Shown: one piece after another, positions 7,919-17,600 of the stretch
How the letters are laid out: each line of letters opens with the position of its first letter
Numbering within the stretch: the stretch's first letter is position 1
DNA from: Abyssalbus ytuae
GTDB taxonomy: Bacteria; Bacteroidota; Bacteroidia; Flavobacteriales; Flavobacteriaceae
Length of the DNA stretch: 64,000 nucleotides
Assembly (NCBI RefSeq): GCF_022807975.1
Contig: NZ_CP094358.1
Location: 3,162,001-3,226,000, forward strand
Direction of reading: 5' to 3'
Translations under genes and position numbers: made by a program
Notes under the pieces: model-generated
What the model was told of the DNA's origin: nothing
The model's database searches: none
What the model saw: only the letters and a program-made list of their open reading frames with translations

Positions 7919-9714
7919 TTATTTAAGTTTAATACTTTTAAAATTTTACTTAAAAGGTCACTGTTTTCATAAACTCCCTGGAATTCATGTGATTGAGGCC
8001 CATAGGCAAATAAAGGTACCATGCTGCCTGTGTGGTCATGGGTGTTAAAATCGCCTTCCACCATATTTTCATGAATATTACCGTGAGGAATACTAAATCC
8101 TGAAGTTTCATGGTCGGCTGTAATAATTACAAGGGTATTTCCGCTTTCATCGGCAAATTTGATAGCTTTTGCCACTGCTTCATCAAAATCAATAGTTTCG
8201 GATATAATGCCGGCAGTGTTGTTAAGATGACCGTAGGTGTCAATCTGGGCACCTTCTACCATAAGAAAGAACGATTTATTTTTATTTTTTAAAAATTTCA
8301 GGCTTTGTTCTGTTGCTGTGGCCAATATGGGCCCACGTCCCTTTAAAACACCAGGTATTTCATTTTCTGCGAGAAAAAAACCGATTTTGTTTTTTGTGCT
8401 TTTTCCAATATCTTCAATACTGTTTACAATGGTAAAACCTGATTCTTCAAAATTATTGTTAAACCTGTTTTTTCCTCCGCCTGCAAATAATGAAAGTTTA
8501 CTTTTTAATAAATCGGCTGCAATTTCTTTTTGATAGGAACGGTCTTGTTGATGTGCATAAAAAGCGGCAGGGGTTGCCCCTGTTATATCATCTGTAGTAA
8601 TACAGCCGGATAGAAAATTCTCTTTATCCAGAAGTTCTGTAATGTTTTCAGATATTTGGCCGGATGAATCCATGCCAATGTACCGGTTATTAGTTTTTTT
8701 CCCTGTAGAGAAAGCAGTGCCGGATGCAGCTGAATCTGTAGAAAAATCGTCGGCAGACTGTGTTTTAATAAGGCCAATACTTTTTAAACGGGTCAGGGTT
8801 AGTTCTCCACCATTGGCCAAAGTTGCTGATGAAATATGAGAAAGTCCGTTACCATCTCCAATTAGTAATACAATATTTTTTACCGGAATGTTTTTTTGGT
8901 CATATTCATAGGTAGGGGTATAGACAGGGGAGACCGTGTTATTATGATACACCCGTTTTTCCAGGGAATTTAAATATCTGGATGATTCAAAAGGTAAATC
9001 TGTATTAATAAAATCAACTCCAAGGTCAGTAAATGCTTTCCATGCCGTTTTGGAATCAGGGGCGCCCCAAAAGCGAAAAGGTTTATTATAACTATGAGCT
9101 TTATCAATTGCGTCCTTAACTTTTTTATAATCGGGGGCGGTCATTCTGCCTTTGCCATTCCACAAGGAAAATTTACTAAAGCTTAAGCTTATCAGTGCTA
9201 CCTTTTTCCACACCTCAGCATTTGTTGGTTTATCAAGGCTTTGATAATCAAATTTGATATAAGGAGGATAGTTAACATACTCTTCAGCTTTTGGCCTGTT
9301 GCCTGAAATGACAATAGAAATGTGTCTATGGTTGATGATATCAGGATATTTTTCTAATACTTTTATTAATTTTTTCAGGGTGGAATAAGGTTCTGATTTT
9401 ATGTCTACTAACAATTGCAATTCCTGGTGAACGCCAAGCCCAAGGGAAATTACTTTTTGAAGGGGTTGGAGGTAGAGGGTTTCAATGGTGTAGTTTTCTT
9501 TAATTTCATTTTCGGTATGTGTGGCATATAAGTTACCTCCTTTCAAAAAAATATCGACTTCGATAGAATTTAACTTATTGGCATAAGCATTCCAGAACGG
9601 AACATTTTGATGATAATCATTATGAGAATGGATTCTGTGTAATTTTTGTTGAGCAACTATAAAATTTAAGTTTGCTAAACATAAGAAGATGATTAATTTA
9701 TATAATTTGGTCAT
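7915..9714 (-). CDS. Fusion of a GDPD/AIM6-like domain and alkaline phosphatase
   Basis: This 599-residue exported protein has an N-terminal signal sequence ending near AQQ. Residues 25-260 form a phosphodiesterase-like barrel of the PI-PLC/GDPD superfamily, AIM6-like, with HSHNDY at 29-34, then SIEVDI and ATHTENE, and ending NTDLPFE. Residues ~280-599 are an alkaline phosphatase domain with GDGNG, the nucleophile Ser328 in TDSAASGTA, MVEGAQIDTYGH, and zinc-binding ADHETSG with His535. Together they could cleave a phosphodiester and then remove the phosphate. It is encoded between susD and the phosphoesterase of PUL 1. The two-domain reading rests on motifs; the order of reactions is inference. 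Confidence 0.88.
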   Translation of the reverse strand: MTKLYKLIIFLCLANLNFIVAQQKLHRIHSHNDYHQNVPFWNAYANKLNSIEVDIFLKGGNLYATHTENEIKENYTIETLYLQPLQKVISLGLGVHQELQLLVDIKSEPYSTLKKLIKVLEKYPDIINHRHISIVISGNRPKAEEYVNYPPYIKFDYQSLDKPTNAEVWKKVALISLSFSKFSLWNGKGRMTAPDYKKVKDAIDKAHSYNKPFRFWGAPDSKTAWKAFTDLGVDFINTDLPFESSRYLNSLEKRVYHNNTVSPVYTPTYEYDQKNIPVKNIVLLIGDGNGLSHISSATLANGGELTLTRLKSIGLIKTQSADDFSTDSAASGTAFSTGKKTNNRYIGMDSSGQISENITELLDKENFLSGCITTDDITGATPAAFYAHQQDRSYQKEIAADLLKSKLSLFAGGGKNRFNNNFEESGFTIVNSIEDIGKSTKNKIGFFLAENEIPGVLKGRGPILATATEQSLKFLKNKNKSFFLMVEGAQIDTYGHLNNTAGIISETIDFDEAVAKAIKFADESGNTLVIITADHETSGFSIPHGNIHENMVEGDFNTHDHTGSMVPLFAYGPQSHEFQGVYENSDLLSKILKVLNLNK

Positions 9715-9784
9715 TATAAAGAATTATGAAGGAAGATGTTGTTTAATAACAAACAACATCTTCCCGGTTAAAATTAACAAAAAG

Positions 9785-11374
9785 TTACCAACCAATGTTC
9801 TGTGGTATACCTGAAGATTCAATAGCACCTGTAGGAATAGGCCATACATGCATATAAGACGGATCAAAATCCCTTGCTTCCCACACAATTTCTACAGTAT
9901 AAGAAGAATTAGGATCTGATCTGTCAGAATGTATTCTTCCGTAAAGAGGTTGGGCGTATACATCGTGGGCATCTCCCCATCGTACCAAATCAAAATGCCT
10001 GTTGGCAAACTCACCTGCAAGTTCCACTCTTCGTTCATGTTTTAAATCATCAATGGTAGTATTGGCTATCGGGGCTAATCCTGCTCTGTCCCTAACCATG
10101 TTTAAAGGTTCGTCGCCATTTAACCCTTGCATTATTAATGCTTCGGCTTTTATTAACAACACTTCTGCGTAACGCATTAAAGGAACATTATAGATGGTGG
10201 TCGGATTGTCTCCGTTTGAGTTGATATAGGTACCTATAGGGTTGTCATAACGATATTCGTACATATATTTATTGAATTGAAAACCGGATAATGAGTTTTC
10301 GGACTGGTATAGTTTTGTTTCTCCGAAGAATTGAAATTCATCTCCAAATTTTAATATAGTTACTTCGCGTCTGGGATCGCCGTCCTCGAATTCATCATAT
10401 AAATTTGCAGTAGGTTGGTAATACCCCCAACCGTTATAATATCCCCAACCTTTATTTTCGAGCATTACTCCCGGCAATTTACTGCCTTCTTCAACTCCTG
10501 AATTTACGGACCAGATATATTCGCTGGTCCAGTTGTTCAGGTGGCTGTGCATTAGTCTGTAATCTGTTTCAGGGTTGTCGGTATCTATCAATTTTCTTCC
10601 GGAACCTGAATTGGTTACCGCATCGCAATAACTAACTGCATCGGCATATTTAGAGCTATCATATTGAGCCCAATACAAGTAGGTTTTGGCAATATAAGCC
10701 AGGGCAGCATCTTTATGAGCTCTTCCGTAATCTTCATTATTATAATCTGTATACAGCGGAAGAAGTTCTGCAGCCATTTTGAGGTCTTCTACTATTTGTG
10801 AATAATTTTCAATTACACTGTCCGGACGTGTATAACTTCCTGCCTCATTATTCATATTCTCTTGGGTTACTATAGGAATACCACCATTGGGGCCATTGTC
10901 TCCATAGGTGTGGGCCAGCCAAAAATAGTAGAATCCTCTCATAAAATAGGCTTCTCCCAGGTATCTGTTTTTGATACTTTGGTCTAAATCCATTTCGGGA
11001 ATATTTATTAATATGTCATTGGCTCTTCTTATAATTTGAAAAGATTTACTGTACATATTAGAAACATACCCTCCGTCTCCGGTAGTATTAAAACTTTTGA
11101 TGTTATCGGCTTCGGCTTTTATACGGCCGGTAATCATATCGTCTGAGGCATTAATATACCAGAAGTAGCCTCTTGAAAACATTTCTTCGGCATCCATGTG
11201 TTCATACATACTGTTTACAGCTTCTAAAGCATCCTGTTCGGTTTGCCAGAAGTTTTCATACGAAATACTCCCTTTAGGTTGCAAGTTGGTAAAATCATCA
11301 GAACATGAAAGAATGCATAATCCTGAAATGCTTAGGATAAGGACTGATAATTTTATTATATGTTTGTTTTTCAT
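9785..11374 (-). CDS. SusD/RagB-family outer-membrane lipoprotein (PUL 1)
   Basis: This 529-residue protein has a lipoprotein signal peptide with lipobox LCILSC (Cys near 24). It carries the SusD helical architecture, with TPR-like N-terminal segments (NSMYEHMDAEEMF, YFMRGFYYFWLAHTYGDN). The C-terminal signature includes YAEVLLIKAEALI, ERRVELAGEFANRHFDLVRWGD and VWPIPTGAIE. SusD proteins are surface lids that bind substrate and hand it to the partner SusC channel. The gene begins 15 nt after the susC stop, in the same operon. The ligand is unknown; the phosphatase neighbours suggest a phosphorylated molecule. Confidence 0.95.
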   Translation of the reverse strand: MKNKHIIKLSVLILSISGLCILSCSDDFTNLQPKGSISYENFWQTEQDALEAVNSMYEHMDAEEMFSRGYFWYINASDDMITGRIKAEADNIKSFNTTGDGGYVSNMYSKSFQIIRRANDILINIPEMDLDQSIKNRYLGEAYFMRGFYYFWLAHTYGDNGPNGGIPIVTQENMNNEAGSYTRPDSVIENYSQIVEDLKMAAELLPLYTDYNNEDYGRAHKDAALAYIAKTYLYWAQYDSSKYADAVSYCDAVTNSGSGRKLIDTDNPETDYRLMHSHLNNWTSEYIWSVNSGVEEGSKLPGVMLENKGWGYYNGWGYYQPTANLYDEFEDGDPRREVTILKFGDEFQFFGETKLYQSENSLSGFQFNKYMYEYRYDNPIGTYINSNGDNPTTIYNVPLMRYAEVLLIKAEALIMQGLNGDEPLNMVRDRAGLAPIANTTIDDLKHERRVELAGEFANRHFDLVRWGDAHDVYAQPLYGRIHSDRSDPNSSYTVEIVWEARDFDPSYMHVWPIPTGAIESSGIPQNIGW

Positions 11375-11389
11375 AATTTATTTTTTTTG

Positions 11390-14300
11390 TTAAAAAGAAA
11401 ATGACAATCCTGCTGTAAGTGTTCGTGATAACGGATATTTTCCTACGTCGAGTCCTTTTCCACCCACTTCAGGATCCATGCCGGAATAATCTGTTATCGT
11501 AAACAAATTTTCGGCCGATACATATATTCTTAAGGTAGAATTACTGATCAGATTGTTTATTTCATCGGAGAAGGTGTAACCTAAAGTAACGTTTTTGCAT
11601 CGTAAATAAGAGGCATCTTCCAAATACCAACTGGAAGCGGTTCCGAAGTTTTGATTATTGTCGGAAGTTGATAACCGGGGAATATCTGTATTTCTGTTAT
11701 TTTCAGTCCAGGCATTTAGCACACGGTTGTCAAGGTTGTATCCCTGGAGTGAGGCATTATAGGTTGAGTATTTATAAGCATTAAATGCTTTTGAACCTGA
11801 CACTCCCTGAAAAATCATACTGAAATCCAGCCCTTTATAATCAATTTGAAGGCCAAAATTATATGTAAAATCGGGTAAATAGCTTCCCATAAATACTTTG
11901 TCATTACTGTCAATCCTGCCATCATCATTAGTATCCTGAAATTTAAAATCTCCCGGAACGGCATCAGGTTGAATTAATTCTCCGTTTTTGGTATAAGAAT
12001 CAATTTCACCTTGTGACTGGAAAATTCCCTGATAAGGAACTAAATAATAGGAGTATATTTCTTCTCCAACTCCCGACCGGAAAGGAAACAGAGTACCACG
12101 AACACCATCGCCATGGGGAACATAATCAATTCCGGATTTACTGTAGCCATCCAGATTTATAAGTTCGTTTTTTATAGAGCTGATATTAGCATTTAAGCTG
12201 TAATTCAGGCTATTTATCTTATTCTTGTAGTTAACACCAATTTCAAATCCGGTGTTTTTTACTTCACCACCATTCACATCAGCGGCAGAAGTTCCCTGAT
12301 GTTGATCTTCCAATCCCGGAATAATCATGTCTTTTGTGGTTTTTTCAAAATAGTCGAAAGTTAATGAAAGTTGACTGGCAAATAATGTTGCATCTAATCC
12401 AAAATCAATAGATTCTGATATTTCCCATGTGAGATCGGGATTAGATTGTTGTCCCACATAGGTGCCGTTATCATCATATGAGCCATCTTCTCCGATAAGT
12501 ACCGTGGTTGTATTAAGAGGAACATCAAAGGAGTAGTATCCAACAGAATTAATATTTCCTATTTGCCCCCACGAAGCACGGAATTTTAAATCGTCAATAA
12601 AATTAGTATTAAAAAAATTTTCTTCGGAAATTCTCCATCCTAAAGAAGCCGAAGGAAAATAGTCTACCTGATTTTTTGTTGCCAGGCGTGAGCTTTCGTC
12701 CCTGCGAATACTTCCTGAAACAAAATAGCGGTTGTTGTAGTTATACATAACCCTCCCTATTGCCGAGGTAAGAGCATCTTCATAAACACTTGTATATGGA
12801 GTTTGCACAGATGATGCATTCGACATGTAATGATTATAAGATTCTTCATTACTAAAGCCCTGCCCCTCCTGATAATAATACTCATAATCGGTATGCTGTG
12901 CCGAATAAGCTGCTGTTAAATCCAAATTATGTAATCCAAAAGATTTATTATAAGTAAGCTGATTATCCCATATCCATAAATCTGTATCTGAATAACTTTG
13001 ATATAAATAATTATTCAGATTAGTTCTTCCTAATTCAGGAATCCTGGGTTGAAACTTCTTGTATTTTGTATTGGTATGGCTGTAGGTATAGGAGGTTTTA
13101 AAAGTTAAACCTTCCAGAATTTCATAGTTTAAATATACGTTACCATTAAAGTAATTAACAGGGTTGGATATAGTAGGCCTTAACAAAAGAGCTACAGGGT
13201 TATAGACATCGCCATAAGCGCCTGCAAATTGAGAATCGGGAGCTACACCGTGAAAATTTCCCTCGCTGTCATAAACAGGAGCAGCCGATGGCATGTAAAT
13301 GGCATTAATGATGGTACCCGAATAACCGCTGGAGGTATTTGTCCCTATGGCTTCCGAACGTGAATAATAGATGTTTTCACCAACAGATAATTTATCTGAA
13401 AAATCGGCCTCTGATTTTAACCTGAAAGAATAGCGTTCTGAACTGGTACCCAGGGTTACCCCTTCTTTTTTATTGTATCCAAAAGAAGTCATGTAGTTAT
13501 AATTATCGGCTCCACCACTAATATTTAAATTGGCATTGTGCATTTCAGCCGATCGGAAAATTTCGTCTATCCAGTTGGTTCTGGTCACCTGTCCCCAGGG
13601 GTTTTGTTCGGCATCATGAGCAGATTGCCTTGAGCTACCGGCGTTGTCAGCCGCCAGATTATACACATCGGCCTGCTGTTTTGCATTTAGGGCAGTGGGC
13701 AGGTTGGTTGCATTTTGAATACCGGCATAATAATTTATGTCAATTTTCGGTTTCCCCGATTTACCTTTTTTTGTCTGTATGACAATAACCCCGGAAGCAG
13801 CCTGGGCTCCATAAATAGATGCAGCTGCAGCATCTTTAAGAACGGAAACCGATTCTATATCCACAGGATTAATGGAAGGGCCGTAATATGGTGCGCCATC
13901 TACTACTATAAGAGGTCGTTCAGAAGAGATAGAGCCGTAACCTCTTATAACTATATTTGCAGTTTCAGTGGGATCACCTCCCTGTTGTAAAATAGTTACA
14001 CCGGGAACACTACCCTGAAGGAAGTCATTTAAGGTTGCTACGGGTCTACTTGAAATACTTTCTATGTTATCTACAGTAGAAATAGAGGTAGTTATATTTC
14101 CTTTTTTAGAAGAACCATAACCTATCAGTACCACTTCTTCAAGAGAGCTTATTTGGTCGTCCAGCGAAACGTTAAAGGTCTGGTTTCCGGAGTAAGGGAG
14201 TTCAACCGGAGCAAATCCTATAGAGGATATTATAATGGAGCCTTCGGATTGATTAAGGATGAGGGAAAAATTACCATCAAAATCGGTAGCTACTCCATTA

Positions 14301-14446
14301 TGTGTTTCATTGTTGGGGATAATAGATGCGCCAGCTATTGGCATACCATCAGTTTTTGAAACCACAGTTCCTTTTAGGATTGTCTGAGCCATGGAAACTG
14401 AAAATACCCCTGTACACATTAACAGAAGCAAATAATATTTTTTCAT
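11390..14446 (-). CDS. SusC/RagA-family TonB-dependent outer-membrane transporter (PUL 1)
   Basis: This 1018-residue protein starts at the ATG at 14444-14446, where a normal signal peptide begins (MKKYYLLLLMCTGVFSVSMAQ). The open frame runs 24 codons further upstream, to 14518, but that extension would bury the signal. A carboxypeptidase-regulatory-like domain (about 22-100) is followed by a TonB-box-like segment EEVVLIGYG, a plug (VRPVATL-type region, IVVDGAPYYG, IESVSVLKDAAAASIYGAQ) and a 22-strand barrel ending in aromatic FSF. It imports substrate across the outer membrane using TonB energy with the SusD at 9785-11374. It lies 184 nt downstream of the HTCS gene on the same strand. Confidence 0.95.
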   Translation of the reverse strand: MKKYYLLLLMCTGVFSVSMAQTILKGTVVSKTDGMPIAGASIIPNNETHNGVATDFDGNFSLILNQSEGSIIISSIGFAPVELPYSGNQTFNVSLDDQISSLEEVVLIGYGSSKKGNITTSISTVDNIESISSRPVATLNDFLQGSVPGVTILQQGGDPTETANIVIRGYGSISSERPLIVVDGAPYYGPSINPVDIESVSVLKDAAAASIYGAQAASGVIVIQTKKGKSGKPKIDINYYAGIQNATNLPTALNAKQQADVYNLAADNAGSSRQSAHDAEQNPWGQVTRTNWIDEIFRSAEMHNANLNISGGADNYNYMTSFGYNKKEGVTLGTSSERYSFRLKSEADFSDKLSVGENIYYSRSEAIGTNTSSGYSGTIINAIYMPSAAPVYDSEGNFHGVAPDSQFAGAYGDVYNPVALLLRPTISNPVNYFNGNVYLNYEILEGLTFKTSYTYSHTNTKYKKFQPRIPELGRTNLNNYLYQSYSDTDLWIWDNQLTYNKSFGLHNLDLTAAYSAQHTDYEYYYQEGQGFSNEESYNHYMSNASSVQTPYTSVYEDALTSAIGRVMYNYNNRYFVSGSIRRDESSRLATKNQVDYFPSASLGWRISEENFFNTNFIDDLKFRASWGQIGNINSVGYYSFDVPLNTTTVLIGEDGSYDDNGTYVGQQSNPDLTWEISESIDFGLDATLFASQLSLTFDYFEKTTKDMIIPGLEDQHQGTSAADVNGGEVKNTGFEIGVNYKNKINSLNYSLNANISSIKNELINLDGYSKSGIDYVPHGDGVRGTLFPFRSGVGEEIYSYYLVPYQGIFQSQGEIDSYTKNGELIQPDAVPGDFKFQDTNDDGRIDSNDKVFMGSYLPDFTYNFGLQIDYKGLDFSMIFQGVSGSKAFNAYKYSTYNASLQGYNLDNRVLNAWTENNRNTDIPRLSTSDNNQNFGTASSWYLEDASYLRCKNVTLGYTFSDEINNLISNSTLRIYVSAENLFTITDYSGMDPEVGGKGLDVGKYPLSRTLTAGLSFSF

Positions 14447-14630
14447 TAATAATCGGGTTTTGAGTTTAGTGTTAAATGTAGATAATGAACTTTCTGAACA
14501 GGGGGAGAATGGTTTCAAAAAGGAACATTATTGTTACAAATTATTCCATAAAGTGATATGATTTGGAGTACTTTTGTTGCAATAATACTGGCTTAACATT
14601 AAGCTAATCTGACTGTAACTTTAAACAGGG

Positions 14631-17600
14631 TCAGTTTTGATTTTTATATACTTTAGGACTGTTGCCAAAATGTCTTTTAAAGAGGCGACCAAAATATTTA
14701 GGATCATTAAAACCGCATTCAAAACTTACTTCGGAAATGTTTAATGGCTTATTCTTCAAAAGATATTCGGCTTTTTGCATGCGTAGATTAATAATAATAT
14801 CAGATGGTGATTGCTTTAAAACCTCTTTAAATATTCTATAGCATTTTATCCGGGAAATTTGAAGTTGTTTCTGAAGGGATTCTACATTAAATGATGGGTC
14901 ACTGATGTTTGATTTAATAATTTTTAATGCTTTTTTTACCAGCATTTCATTTTGAGAGATTACACCTTCCGGTTCAGAGATGAAATTGAAAAATTCTTTT
15001 TTAAAACTTTCTTTTTGATACTCTTCTCTTGTTTTTAAAAGTTTTAAAATTTTCTTCTGTATAAATAATTTACTTGCAGGTAATTGTATAAAAGTATCAA
15101 CCAGTTCTATTGTAAGTTCCTGTAAAAAGTAATCAATTTGTTCGGATATATATATTATTGGTAATGTTTTTTGCAGGTCATTGTTTTTCATATTATTTAA
15201 AAACTTGACAAGTTTATCGGTCAAAGGAGTGTTATAAAGAATGAGAGCATCTACATTAAGGTGTTTTACTGCTGATGAAACTGCCCCCACCGTATTTTCA
15301 AATAGCAGGTTATTTTGTTCGTTTTCGAGGAGTTGCAATGATGAAGAACAATCATTTTCATTGCAAAGCACTAAAATATTATTTTTGTCGGCAGGTAGTC
15401 TTTCCGAAAGATTCAGATGTTTCCAGTTTATTTCATCGGTAAAGTTCCCTTCAATATTTACAATTTTTACAGGGAGTTCCACAATAATATCAATCTTACT
15501 TTTTTTGTCTGTTTTTAAAGTGCCATGGAGTGCTTCTGTCAATGTTTTAACAGCTCTGAAATAAGGACTGAAATGTTGTATGCTTAAAAAGTTTTCTGCC
15601 AATATTTTACTGTCGGATTGAATTTTAAGAGTGATCAAATGTTTTTTATTTTTTATTATCACCTGTAAGTGACTGTTTTTTGTGGCGTACTTAATAATAT
15701 CATTAAATAAATATTTAAAAAGCAATTTAAAGCGTAAAATATCGATTTCTACCCAAAAGTCGTCAATATCTACATGGTAATCGAGATTTATTTTGTTCTT
15801 AAGAGCCAGTAATTTTAAATTTTCGGCAAGTGGTTTTAAAATAGCTGTAAGTTTTGCGGTTGCTGTTCTGGAATCATCTAAATCAGATACCTGATCCAGG
15901 TAATCCCATTCTAAAAGCAGGTTGATTAATTTGCCGGATTGTTGTGAGATTGCTTTTTTTTCTTCTTCTTCGTTATTACTTAATTTGTTAGAAATTTCAA
16001 TGATTTTTGCTAAGGGTTCTTTAAATTCGGAAAGAACAAAAGTTTTAAATTTTTCAATTTCGAAGTCCTGGTTTTTTAAATTGTGATGAATTTTAAGGAG
16101 TTGTTCTTTTTGTTGCGAGATCGCTTTGTTTTTTTCATCAAGTTCATTATTTATGAGTAATAGATCTTGTTTTTGCTGATTTATGATGCACGTTCTTTCC
16201 AGAATTTTTTCTTCTAATTTTTTTTGATAACGTATTGTTTTTCGGTTTTTATTGACTATCAGGTAAGAGGTGACAATTAATGATAAAATAAAGAGGATAC
16301 TGTAAAATGGAAAAGTGTTATAAAAGGGTTTTTCAATAATAATATCGACCTGTATGTTTTCATCTTCGTTCTTACTCAAAGAATTTTTTACTTCCAAAGT
16401 GTAATGCCCCGAAGGTAAATCGTTATAAAGAATTGGATTTAATGAGAATTCATTCCATGTTTTATCATATCCTGATAGTTTGTATAGAACCTTATTATTA
16501 ATACTTTTTGTAAATGAAACAGGAGTGATTTCTATTTTAAGAAAGTTGTCAAAATATTTTTTAACTATGGTCGGAGAATAATTATTAGCATTATCGATAT
16601 TGACATGGAGTTTTGGGAGCTCGGTAGAAAAAGAAATTTTAGATGGATGAAAATAGTTTAATCCGTTAATCCCCCCAAAAAATAATGTTCCTTTCATGTC
16701 GTGATAATAAGCACCCTCAGAGAACTCTGTGGCCTGCCAGCCCTCGTCGGGGTTCAGACTCATAACTGAAAAGTCTTTTTTGTCTATAGCTGCTATACCT
16801 TTTGTAGTACTTATCCATACTTTTTCATTGTTTAAAGTGAGGCTATATACCATATGGCTGGGTAAACCATTGTTTTCGGTAATGTTTTTTATAATCCCTT
16901 TTTGTTTATTATAAACACTGATTCCTCCTAAACTGGCAATCCAATAATAGTCAGTCTCTTCATCTTTGAACACTGAGTATATACTATTACCTAAAAGGCC
17001 GTTTTTAATTGTAATAGAAAAAGTCTCACCGGTAGAAGGGTTAAGAATAACAACACCATTTTTTTCAGTAGCCAGTACAATTTTATTATCAGTTGCTATA
17101 ACTTTTCTTATATGTAAATCGTTTAGTTTTTCCTGTCCTGTAAAAGCTTCAAATTTTAAATGGTCTAAACTGAATTTTGCCAACCCGCCCCAACAGGCAA
17201 TCCAAAGATGTTTATTATCATCTTCATAAAAAGAATAGTTCCTGTTGTTTGGAAAGTTGTTGTTTTCTTTGGCTGTATAGTAGGTACATATATTGTTTTT
17301 AATTTGTATAACCCCGGCATAGGTGCCTGCCCAAACTGATCCGTCAGAAGACGTAAATAAACTCCTTATCCTGTTCCAGTCTTTGTTTTTTTTAGCTTTA
17401 GAAATGTTGAATTTTAAATAGCATTTGGTTTTTGGGCTATAATAAAATAATCCTTCGGTATAATAACCTATCCATATATTGCTGTGAAAATCTTTCGTAA
17501 TAGCCCTGATAGTTTCATTTGGCAGATGAGGGAAGGTAACAGGGTGGGGGGTAACCGTAGTTATTTGTTGTGACCCTTTGTATGCCATGCTTATCCCACC

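Noticed and set aside
14447-14518. N-terminal extension of the PUL 1 SusC frame
   Set aside because: The extra 24 codons would place a polar segment before a perfect signal peptide. The ATG at 14444-14446 is the better start.
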